Assembly (NCBI GenBank): GCA_020049615.1
Contig: JAIFKN010000166.1
Coordinates: forward strand, 1 to 6,128
DNA length: 6,128 nt
Source of the DNA: a bacterium
GTDB taxonomy: Bacteria > Planctomycetota > UBA11346
Reading direction: 5' to 3'
Position numbers and translations under genes: made by a program. The notes under the pieces are model-generated. The model saw only the letters and a program-made list of their open reading frames with translations. It was not told the DNA's origin and did no database searches. Positions 1 to 6,097 of this stretch are shown here, one piece after another. Positions within the stretch are counted from its first letter, which is position 1. Each line of letters opens with the position of its first letter.

Positions 1-522
1 GAAGGCATGCAGCCCGACCAGGTGCAGGAGTTCGTGCCCATCCCGATGACCATCAGCACGGCGATGTACGTCACCGGCCTCGACCCGTTCACCATGCAGC
101 CGCTGGCGGTGGCGCGCGGCGACCGCGAGCGGCGCATGCAGAAGGCGCTGATCCATGCCGGCAAGCCGGAGAACCGCAAGCTGGTGGTCGAGGCGCTGAC
201 CAAGGTGGGGCGCATGGACCTCGCCGACCGCCTGCTCGCCGGCGGCCTGGCGCCGAGCGGCCATCTCGAGGCCCGCCAGCGAAAAGGCGGCTACGTCGGT
301 CCGGCGCTGGACGAGGTGATCGACGAGGACGAGTCGCGCATGGACGACCACGACGGCCACTTCCCCGAACCCGGCGCGCAGAACGTCAAGCTGGCCTGCG
401 GCACGCAGGTCCCGCGCAAGCTGGCCGAGGCAGCACAACGCGGGGGATTCGATGTCAGCTGGAAGGGCAGAAAGAAGACGGCAACCGTGAAGCCTTTGCG
501 ACCCGGAAACCGCCGCAGGTGA
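1..522 (+). CDS. ygiQ: YgiQ-family radical SAM protein, C-terminal fragment (5' end outside window)
   Basis: The frame is open from the first base, so this is the last 173 residues of a longer gene; the ATG at base 7 is internal. The recognisable part is the conserved C-terminal region of the YgiQ (UPF0313) family: QVQEFVPIPMTISTAMY followed by TGLDP (about residues 7-29 of the fragment), then RRMQKALIHAGKPENRKLV and a GR.DLAD.LL helix. Full-length family members are about 600-750 residues, with the radical SAM [4Fe-4S] CxxxCxxC domain well upstream, so no catalytic residue is visible here. The last 40 or so residues are basic and low in complexity (KGRKKTATVKPLRPGNRRR), as is common for the variable tail of this family. 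The substrate of YgiQ is, to my knowledge, not established. The gene converges on the kinase gene, 36 bp away, and shows no functional link to it. Family assignment is confident; function is not. Confidence 0.9.
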   Translation, partial: EGMQPDQVQEFVPIPMTISTAMYVTGLDPFTMQPLAVARGDRERRMQKALIHAGKPENRKLVVEALTKVGRMDLADRLLAGGLAPSGHLEARQRKGGYVGPALDEVIDEDESRMDDHDGHFPEPGAQNVKLACGTQVPRKLAEAAQRGGFDVSWKGRKKTATVKPLRPGNRRR

Positions 523-558
523 AATTGGCTCTGCTGCGCACCAGCCGCCCGTCCAGCT

Positions 559-3500
559 TCACCAAACCGGATCCCACTCCACCACCATGCCTGAACTTTT
601 TCCATCTAGGCACAACGCCCAATTGCCTTCGGCGGCGAGGCCGATCCGTCCCGCATCGCGCGGCAGGGCCGAGTATCCACGGTAGCGCGCGGCAGGTATC
701 TGCGCAATGAAGCGAGGCACGGCACCGTCATCGTCGGTGACCCGGCCATCATGCAGTTGCAGGCCCAGCCAGAGCGGCCGGTCGAAGATCGCGGCCTTGG
801 ACAAGGTGTTGTTCGCGGACGCGCTCAGCGGCACGGCCAGCCGTCCCCCCGAGGCCTCGGCCAGCCCCTTGGCGGTCTCGGCATCGATCAGTTCGGGCGG
901 GAAATAGACCGCGAGCAGCCGACCATCCAGCAGCTTCGCTTGGCGGCGCAGGGGTTCGAGGTCACCGCGCCGATGCGCCTGGATCGAAGCCGCCTGCCAG
1001 ACCAGGTCCGGTCGTCCGAGCCGCCGTCCGGAGGCGATCAGGGATTCACAGGTGGTGTCATCAAGCGGATTGCCGACCACCAGCATCTGCGTTGGAGGAC
1101 GGGTGGCCAGTTCACCCAGATCGGTCAGGGCATTGCCGCGCAGGTCGAGACGCTCCAGCGGCAGATCGGCCAAGACAGGATCTATCTGACGCAAACCGCA
1201 ACCGCGGAGCATGAGTGATCGCAGACCGGAAGCGAGGCGCAGGCCTGTAATTCCGCTCAACTGGCAGCCGGAAAGCGTGAGCTCCTTCAGTTCCGGCGCC
1301 ACGACGTCCGGCCAGTCACGGAGTCCACTCCCCTGCGCGAACAAAGTATTCAGACGAGGAAGGAGCCGGGCCAGGGCGATGGGGTCTGCCGCCTTCAGTT
1401 CGCGGATATCCAGGCGACGCAGAGCAGGCAGATCGAGAGTGGCGAGATCGACTTCGGAGCAGCGCGCCAGATGCAGGTCCTCGATGGGCAATCCGCGCAG
1501 CGGGGTGAGGTCGCGCACCGGCGTGGCGCTGAGATCGAGTCGGGTCAGCCGGCTGGCCCCGGCCAGCAGCGACAGATCGGCGATCCGGGTTTCGGCGATC
1601 GCCAGATAGCGCAACTCGCCCAACGGCAGACCGGCCAGGTCGGCGACCGGGTTGCCGCCCGGACGCGGTTCGCTGGGGTTCAATTGGCGGAGGCTATCCG
1701 ACCCCTCTACATATGTACCCACCACCAGTTCCTGGATGCCGGGTGGAAGGCCGGCCAGTGAGGCGATCTCGTTGCGCGACACGGTCAGGTTGCGCAGTTG
1801 CGTCATACCAGCCAGCGGGCGCAGGTCGGAGATGGCGTTGTCCCCAATGTACAGCCCGGTCAGTCCGGACATCCCACGCAATGGAGACAGGTCGGATATG
1901 GCATTGCGTCCGGCTTCGATCCGCAAGCTCCCGCTGCGCTGGAGCGGCGACAGATCGGTGATGGCGTTACCCTGGATCATGACCATCCAGGCTCGACGCC
2001 CGGCGATCGGCGAGAGGTCGGTGATCCCCATTTCGCCCAGGGCCAGGGTGCCGGTGTCCGGGGCCCTGGCGAGCAGCGCCAGCACCTCGTCGCCACACGG
2101 ACGATCGACCTGCCAGATGCGGTCGGCGAGGAAGCCGAGCACGGGATTGAGCTCTGGCCGTCGGGCCACCAGGTCCAGCGCCACCCCAAGCGCACGCGAG
2201 GACTGGCCCGCTGACCACAGGGCCTTGGCGCGGATGCGATCAGCATGATCGACGACATCGCTGTCCTCGTGCGCGCTGATCTCGCGGTAGAGCGCCTCCT
2301 GCTGCGGACCGTCGGGCCCTTCGAGGCAGGCCACCGCATAGGTGCGCAGCAACGCCTTCGCACCCAGGGCGGTACCTTGGTGATCGGTGGCGAGCAGGCG
2401 ATACTCGCCGAGGGCCTGGTCACGCAGGCCGTGGCGCAACAGGCTGTCCGGACCGACCAGCGGCGAGACCAGCTCGGCTTTGGCCAGACGCTCGATGCGC
2501 AGATGGCGGAAGCGGGTCGAAGCCGCAAAGCAACGCAGCCCGATCCCACGGTGGTCGGCGCCGCCAAGGGCCTGCGGTTCATCGAGGATCACCGGGCGGG
2601 CACCGGCGATGCTCACGCTCATGTGCGTATCGACCACCTCGACCGTCAGCGAAAGGGAATAGCCGGCTCCGGCCGGTCGCTCCAGCAGATAGCCGGGGTT
2701 CAAGGGCAGCGCCCCGGGTCGACCGAGATAGGAGGCGGCAAGCGTCAGATATTCCGCCCCGGATGATGCCTTGATCGCCCACCCAGCAGGATGGTGCCAC
2801 CAGTCAACCGGCTTCACCCGCGGCGCGTCGATGACGATCTCCAGGGCGTCCGGCACCGGCATGTCGACCTCGAGCTCCAGACGCGAACCGCCACGCAACC
2901 CCGGCATGTCGATCCACCACCAGCCCGCGAGCCCACGCCTGCCCCGGTCACCCGGCAGCACGGGCGGCAAGCCGTTGGCGTCGGTCGGCGGCGACTCAGC
3001 CAACGGTTCGAGCGTGCCATCAAGGGCGCGCATCGATGGCGGCGGGGCCCCGTGGATGAAGTCGGCATCCGCCACCACGGTCCACGTCGCCCAGCGGCGG
3101 ATCTGCTCCACCCCGGCATAGGCGAGGAAACCGAGCGCAAGCAGGATCAGGGCGGCACCAAGCGTCCAGGGCAGCGGATGGCGACGGGCGCGGCGGTGGA
3201 TGCGGCCGATGATGCCAGGCAGCCGGACGCGCACCTGGCGCCCGGCGGCGAACGCCTCGAGATCGGCGGCGAGGGCATCGAGATCCTGGTAGCGATCGGC
3301 CGGATCACGCTGCAGACAGCGCAAGGCGATGCGTTCGAGGTCCTTGGGGATGCCCTTGGCATGTACGGAGGGCCGCGCCACCTCGGTCTCATTGATGGCG
3401 GTGAAGATCTCGTGCGTGCTCGGACCCTCGAAGGGCGGATGGCCGGTCAGGGCGTGGTACAGCGCCCCCCCCATGCCCCAGACGTCCGAGCGGGGCGTGA

Positions 3501-4203
3501 CCAGGCCCTTGGTTCCCAGGGTCTGCTCCGGCGACATGTAGGGAGGGGTACCCACCGTCGATCCGGAAACGGTCAGGACCTCATCGGAGGAGAGGTCGCG
3601 GGCCAGGCCGAAGTCCATGATCACCGGCGAACCGTCAGCCAGCACCATGATGTTCGCCGGGTTGATGTCGCGGTGGATGATGCCCTGGCGATGGGCATGG
3701 GCGACAGCGCGGGCGGTCTGGGCGAGCAGGTCGGCGATGCGGATCCACGACGGCTTCTCCTCGGCCATCCAGACATGCAGCGGACGACCGTCGATGAAAT
3801 CCATCACGAACCAGGACACGGAACTGTCCTGACCGAAGTCGCGCAGGCGGCAGAGGTGCGGATGCCGCAGGCGCAGCAGCGCCGCGATCTCAGCCATGAA
3901 CCGGCGGCGCTCCTCGTCGGAGGCGTATTTCCCCGACGAGATGATCTTGATCGCGAGTCGGGCCTCGGAGCCGTCGCGACGGCACTCGTAGACCGTGCCC
4001 ATGCCGCCGCGTCCGACACGCTGGAGGATGGTGTAGCCGGCCACACGCGGGCGCTGCGCCGGGTCGGACTGGCTCCAGCCCTCGACCGGCTTATCCCCGA
4101 ACTGGGCGTCCATCCAGGCCCGGCTGCGGTCGGATAGCAGATCTTCCACGAACGGCATCGCGCCATCCGCCCCCGCCTTGCCGCTGCCGCTCGCCTCGCT
4201 CAT
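559..4203 (-). CDS. Transmembrane Hanks-type Ser/Thr protein kinase with ConA-like, TPR-like, LRR and C-type-lectin-like exported modules
   Basis: About 1214 residues, numbered from the ATG at 4203. The kinase domain spans about 57-318: Gly loop GRGGMG 64-69, VAIK-type Lys86 (AIKI), helix-C Glu105, catalytic loop HRD 177-179 with Asn184, DFG 197-199, GTPPYMSPE 218-226, SDVW Asp240, and the late Arg304. It should phosphorylate Ser/Thr on cytosolic proteins, but the catalytic-loop Lys is Asn181 (HRDINPAN). A basic stretch (about 322-342) precedes a single membrane helix at about 346-365, so by the positive-inside rule the C-terminal 850 residues lie outside the cytoplasm. There is no signal peptide and no PASTA domain. 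Outside modules in order: a beta-rich segment at about 372-574 resembling LamG/DUF1080-like sandwiches (ends GIGLRCFAASTRFRHLRI); helical TPR-like repeats at 584-687; 21-22-residue leucine-rich repeats at 717-1047 (ITDLSPL..., ISDLSPL...); and a C-type-lectin-like end at 1092-1211 (GGRLA, WLGL, GNW, VVEWD). A TTG at 4212 and an ATG at 4158 are alternative starts. It is probably a receptor kinase; ligand and targets are unknown. Confidence 0.93.
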   Translation of the reverse strand: MSEASGSGKAGADGAMPFVEDLLSDRSRAWMDAQFGDKPVEGWSQSDPAQRPRVAGYTILQRVGRGGMGTVYECRRDGSEARLAIKIISSGKYASDEERRRFMAEIAALLRLRHPHLCRLRDFGQDSSVSWFVMDFIDGRPLHVWMAEEKPSWIRIADLLAQTARAVAHAHRQGIIHRDINPANIMVLADGSPVIMDFGLARDLSSDEVLTVSGSTVGTPPYMSPEQTLGTKGLVTPRSDVWGMGGALYHALTGHPPFEGPSTHEIFTAINETEVARPSVHAKGIPKDLERIALRCLQRDPADRYQDLDALAADLEAFAAGRQVRVRLPGIIGRIHRRARRHPLPWTLGAALILLALGFLAYAGVEQIRRWATWTVVADADFIHGAPPPSMRALDGTLEPLAESPPTDANGLPPVLPGDRGRRGLAGWWWIDMPGLRGGSRLELEVDMPVPDALEIVIDAPRVKPVDWWHHPAGWAIKASSGAEYLTLAASYLGRPGALPLNPGYLLERPAGAGYSLSLTVEVVDTHMSVSIAGARPVILDEPQALGGADHRGIGLRCFAASTRFRHLRIERLAKAELVSPLVGPDSLLRHGLRDQALGEYRLLATDHQGTALGAKALLRTYAVACLEGPDGPQQEALYREISAHEDSDVVDHADRIRAKALWSAGQSSRALGVALDLVARRPELNPVLGFLADRIWQVDRPCGDEVLALLARAPDTGTLALGEMGITDLSPIAGRRAWMVMIQGNAITDLSPLQRSGSLRIEAGRNAISDLSPLRGMSGLTGLYIGDNAISDLRPLAGMTQLRNLTVSRNEIASLAGLPPGIQELVVGTYVEGSDSLRQLNPSEPRPGGNPVADLAGLPLGELRYLAIAETRIADLSLLAGASRLTRLDLSATPVRDLTPLRGLPIEDLHLARCSEVDLATLDLPALRRLDIRELKAADPIALARLLPRLNTLFAQGSGLRDWPDVVAPELKELTLSGCQLSGITGLRLASGLRSLMLRGCGLRQIDPVLADLPLERLDLRGNALTDLGELATRPPTQMLVVGNPLDDTTCESLIASGRRLGRPDLVWQAASIQAHRRGDLEPLRRQAKLLDGRLLAVYFPPELIDAETAKGLAEASGGRLAVPLSASANNTLSKAAIFDRPLWLGLQLHDGRVTDDDGAVPRFIAQIPAARYRGYSALPRDAGRIGLAAEGNWALCLDGKSSGMVVEWDPVW

Positions 4204-4209
4204 CCCCCT
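4204..4209 (-). promoter_or_regulatory. Purine run AGGGGG directly before the kinase ATG (start ambiguity)
   Basis: Read on the minus strand, the gene begins TTG AGG GGG ATG AGC. A GAGG core sits only three bases before the ATG at 4203, which is short for a Shine-Dalgarno site but usable. The in-frame TTG at 4212 has no clear purine tract upstream. A further ATG at 4158 has a GGGGGCGG run upstream and would still leave the kinase domain whole. The ATG at 4203 is preferred, with moderate certainty; the choice changes only the poorly conserved N-terminus. Confidence 0.45.
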
Positions 4210-4239
4210 CAATCGTCGGCTGCCTGGCCCGATTAGCTA

Positions 4240-4250
4240 GTCCCTGCATG
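4240..4250 (+). repeat. 11-bp direct repeat, left copy (gtccctgcatg)
   Basis: This is identical to 4406-4416. The two copies bracket the hairpin array, with 155 bp between them. Just inside the left copy lies CTCAGG (4255-4260); just inside the right copy lies its inverse, CCTGAG (4393-4398). Direct repeats outside and inverted ends inside are what a target-site duplication around a small palindromic element looks like. The repeat could also be a pair of protein-binding sites for the divergent promoters. Confidence 0.6.
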
Positions 4251-4256
4251 ACTGCT

Positions 4257-4386
4257 CAGGGGCTCCGCCCCTGCGGCCCTGCGGGCCTGTCCCCGCTGCC
4301 TGTGTCGCAGCTCGGTTTCGTTCCGAAACCGCGGGCGGATGCGCCCACCGCCGCTCGGCGGCAGCCCCATCGCTGCGCGACGGGGC
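4257..4386. repeat. Tandem array of seven hairpins (REP/MITE-like palindromic cluster)
   Basis: Seven inverted repeats follow each other with only 1-7 bases between them. H1 4257-4273: CAGGGGC/GCCCCTG, perfect 7-bp stem, 3-base loop. H2 4275-4287: GGCCC/GGGCC, loop 3. H3 4295-4311: GCTGC/GCAGC, loop 7. H4 4313-4331: CGGTTTCG/CGAAACCG, perfect 8-bp stem, loop TTC. H5 4333-4346: GGGCG/CGCCC, loop 4. H6 4348-4361: CCGCC/GGCGG, loop 4. H7 4364-4386: GCCCC-TCG/CGA-GGGGC, 8 pairs with one A-C mismatch. Short GC stems arise by chance in such DNA, but H1, H4 and H7 are too good for that, and the regular packing is striking. No U-tract follows any stem, so simple intrinsic termination is not indicated. 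The array could be a repetitive extragenic palindrome cluster, a miniature element, or a structured transcript. Confidence 0.7.
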
Positions 4387-4400
4387 CCCCGGCCTGAGTT

Positions 4401-4483
4401 GTTACGTCCCTGCATGGAATCGAAACGTCTGTTCGTGGAGCGACAACGCAGACCAGGTCACGACACCCGGTCTAGGCCGTAAC
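4401..4483 (+). other. Possible structured leader: nested inverted repeats
   Basis: GTTACGTCC (4401-4409) can pair with GGCCGTAAC (4475-4483) with one T-C mismatch. Inside it, GTCTG-TT-CGT (4427-4436) pairs with ACGCAGAC (4446-4453), leaving a 9-base loop. AGACC (4450-4454) can instead pair with GGTCT (4469-4473), so the two inner stems exclude each other. If transcribed, this would lie 150-230 bases ahead of the permease start. The outer stem is long-range and the inner alternatives are short, so chance pairing is quite possible. No known RNA family is recognised. Confidence 0.3.
4406..4416 (+). repeat. 11-bp direct repeat, right copy (gtccctgcatg)
   Basis: This is an exact copy of 4240-4250. 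It lies just after the CCTGAG inner inverted end and overlaps the left arm of the fold described at 4401-4483. Confidence 0.6.
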
Positions 4484-4621
4484 CTACGTACCCGTCGGAA
4501 GCCCGGGATTGCCACGGTGGTCGGCGCCGGGATGCTGCGCCCGCACCCTGAACATCATCCCTGCCTCCGCACCTGATCTAACCATGGACGCTCCTGCCCT
4601 GACCGACTGCCTGCCCGACCT

Positions 4622-4625
4622 GGGG
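4622..4625 (+). promoter_or_regulatory. Weak ribosome binding site for the permease GTG start
   Basis: A GGGG run lies five bases before the GTG at 4631. The same frame is closed by a TGA at 4574 and has no ATG between that stop and the GTG. The next ATG in frame would fall inside the first membrane helix. GTG is therefore the only sensible start even though the site is weak. Confidence 0.45.
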
Positions 4626-4630
4626 ATCCG

Positions 4631-6097
4631 GTGACTCCCATCGACGTCAGACCCCAGACGCAGCTGTCGTTGGCGCGGACATTCAACCTCTGCCTCAAGG
4701 GCATCCGCCACCGCCTGTTCCGCTCGCTGTTGACCACCACCGTGGTCGTCCTGGCGGTCGCGTTCTTCATGGTGCTGCTGGCGGATAGCGTGATCGCCCG
4801 GTCGGTCGGCAGCGGTGTCCGCGCAGAACTCCGCGAGTTGCGCCGGCCCGCCGCCAACCTCGACCTGTGGTACGGCAAACCCAGTCCGGCGATCCTGGCG
4901 CGTCGGCTGGCCGATCCGGAAGCCCCCCTTCCGGCCTATGCCGGCATCGCCGGGTGGTCCGCCAGCCGGCTGGAGACACTGGCTGTCGCCTGCCGACGCG
5001 AACATGGCCTCCTCGCCTGGATCGAGGAGCAGGACGCCGGTACGCGCTCGATCCTGCTCGGCGTCGAGCACGCGGACGAGGCGTTCGCCCGTCTGGCCGA
5101 CGCGGAGGGTTGGCGGCACTTCGCGATCGAGTCGGCAGCCATGCGCTCGCTGCACCTGCCCATGCCGCTGGATGAGATCCGCGCCTGCGCCATTGCCGCG
5201 CCAGCCACCGCCGCCGCCTGCGCCGAACTCGCCCGCGACTGGCACGCCAGCATCGACCGGTTGGCCGCTGCGCTCGTCGCTGCCGGGGCCGGCGACGGTC
5301 CGGCCGCCTGGACGGCCTGGATCGCCGAGGCCGATGGCGCCCGCCTTGAGGTGGTGGCAGCTCTGCTGGACCGCCATGGATTCGGATCACTGCATCCGCT
5401 GCAGGTCATTGCAGGCCTGCAGCCGGGACTTCGCCTGGAAAGCCGTCGCGACGCCGTGGTCGCGCGACTCAAGAGCGACGATGGCCGGGCGGCCTGGCTC
5501 AAGGCCTTCGCCAGTCAGGGCGGTATCGACGAGAAGCTGCTGCGTATCGCCGACAAACGCGCTGACGCGGTGCTGCAAGGCACGGCCACCTCCGAGGAGC
5601 GCGCCGCCATAGCCGACTCGGTGGTCCGCGAACGGGATCTGGTCGCCAAGGAGGGCCGCCTTGCGGGCAAGGTCGGCGAGGCCGGAGCCCTCGTCTCCCT
5701 GCGTCAGGGCTTCCTCATCGCCATCAGCCTGGTCGTCTGCATGGTCGGCATCGCCAACGCCATGCTGATGTCGATCACCGAGCGTTTCCGCGAGATCGCA
5801 ACGATGAAGTGCCTGGGCGCCACCGACGGCTACATCCTCACGCAGTTTCTCATGGAGGCGGGCATCCAGGGCGCCGCTGGCGGCGCCATAGGCACGGCGA
5901 TAGGCGCACTCTTCTCGCTGTTCACCGGGGCCTGGCTGTACGGATCCCATCTGGTGTGGCATCTCCCGATCCTCGCTCTGCTGGTCGCCGGCATCGTCTC
6001 TGTCATCATCGGCCTGCTGCTGGCGACCCTGGCATCGATCTACCCGTCGTGGCTGGCCTCGCGCATGGCCCCGATGGAAGCGATGAGGGTGGAATGA
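4631..6097 (+). CDS. ABC transporter permease, FtsX/MacB type, with helical exported domain
   Basis: 488 residues from a GTG start. The layout is that of the FtsX/MacB permease fold: a short basic N-terminus, membrane helix 1 at about 32-52, a large outside domain at about 53-355, then three helices at about 358-379, 410-433 and 445-470. The diagnostic FtsX core is at 376-418: NAMLMSITERFREIATMK, CLGATDGYILTQFLMEAG and a Gly-rich turn. The protein ends IYPSWLASRMAPMEAMRVE, the usual 'YPA..AS...P.EALR.E' finish. Proteins of this kind pair with a cytosolic ATPase and use ATP to pull lipoproteins, lipids, peptides or drugs across or out of the membrane rather than importing solutes. The outside domain is mostly helix-forming and rich in Ala, Leu and Arg (for example 181-250), unlike the beta-rich porter domain of MacB, so its cargo cannot be inferred from that family. 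The stop codon overlaps the next start (ATGA), pointing to translational coupling. Permease identity is very likely; substrate is unknown. Confidence 0.92.
   Translation: MTPIDVRPQTQLSLARTFNLCLKGIRHRLFRSLLTTTVVVLAVAFFMVLLADSVIARSVGSGVRAELRELRRPAANLDLWYGKPSPAILARRLADPEAPLPAYAGIAGWSASRLETLAVACRREHGLLAWIEEQDAGTRSILLGVEHADEAFARLADAEGWRHFAIESAAMRSLHLPMPLDEIRACAIAAPATAAACAELARDWHASIDRLAAALVAAGAGDGPAAWTAWIAEADGARLEVVAALLDRHGFGSLHPLQVIAGLQPGLRLESRRDAVVARLKSDDGRAAWLKAFASQGGIDEKLLRIADKRADAVLQGTATSEERAAIADSVVRERDLVAKEGRLAGKVGEAGALVSLRQGFLIAISLVVCMVGIANAMLMSITERFREIATMKCLGATDGYILTQFLMEAGIQGAAGGAIGTAIGALFSLFTGAWLYGSHLVWHLPILALLVAGIVSVIIGLLLATLASIYPSWLASRMAPMEAMRVE
6085..6089 (+). promoter_or_regulatory. 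Ribosome binding site GAGGG for the overlapping downstream gene
   Basis: GAGGG sits four bases before the ATG at 6094, inside the last codons of the permease. It supports the ATGA overlap as a real start. Confidence 0.55.

Larger units (their letters stand above)
4204..4630. other. Divergent intergenic region between kinase and permease genes
   Basis: This 427-bp gap separates two genes read outward. It contains an array of hairpins (4257-4386) framed by an 11-bp direct repeat, a second looser fold (4401-4483), and about 147 bp before the permease start in which the only thing seen is a 16-codon open frame at 4584-4634. Promoters for both genes must lie here, or inside the hairpin array, but no convincing -35/-10 pair was found on either strand. 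No tRNA-like cloverleaf or known riboswitch was recognised. Short frames across the palindromes (for example 60 codons on the minus strand, 4233-4415) have arginine- and glycine-rich translations with no domain and are not called as genes. Confidence 0.8.

Noticed and set aside
523..558. A terminator between the convergent ygiQ and kinase genes
   Set aside because: Only a 4-bp stem (GCTG/CAGC) is present, with no T-tract on either strand, so no intrinsic terminator can be supported.
2791..4137. A 448-codon open frame on the plus strand
   Set aside because: It lies wholly antisense to the kinase gene, whose motifs are unmistakable. The translation is His/Arg/Gly-rich without any domain, as expected for the complement of GC-rich coding DNA.
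4233..4415. A 60-codon minus-strand frame over the hairpin array
   Set aside because: It consists of palindromic DNA, begins and ends in the two copies of the direct repeat, has no ribosome binding site and encodes low-complexity Arg/Gly sequence.
4240..4416. CRISPR array
   Set aside because: There are only two copies of an 11-bp repeat and no regular spacers; the hairpins differ in sequence from each other.
4399..4490. Integron attC site
   Set aside because: Inverted GTTACG/CGTAAC ends suggested it, but they do not fit the GTTRRRY/RYYYAAC core, and no integrase or cassette is seen.
4509..4537. Promoter with -35 TTGCCA for the permease
   Set aside because: The hexamer at 4509-4514 is good, but the sequence 17 bases later (ATGCTG) has no resemblance to a -10 box.
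4484..5377. A 297-codon open frame on the minus strand
   Set aside because: It is antisense to the permease, which has a clear FtsX core. The translation is Gly/Arg/Gln-rich with no recognisable domain.
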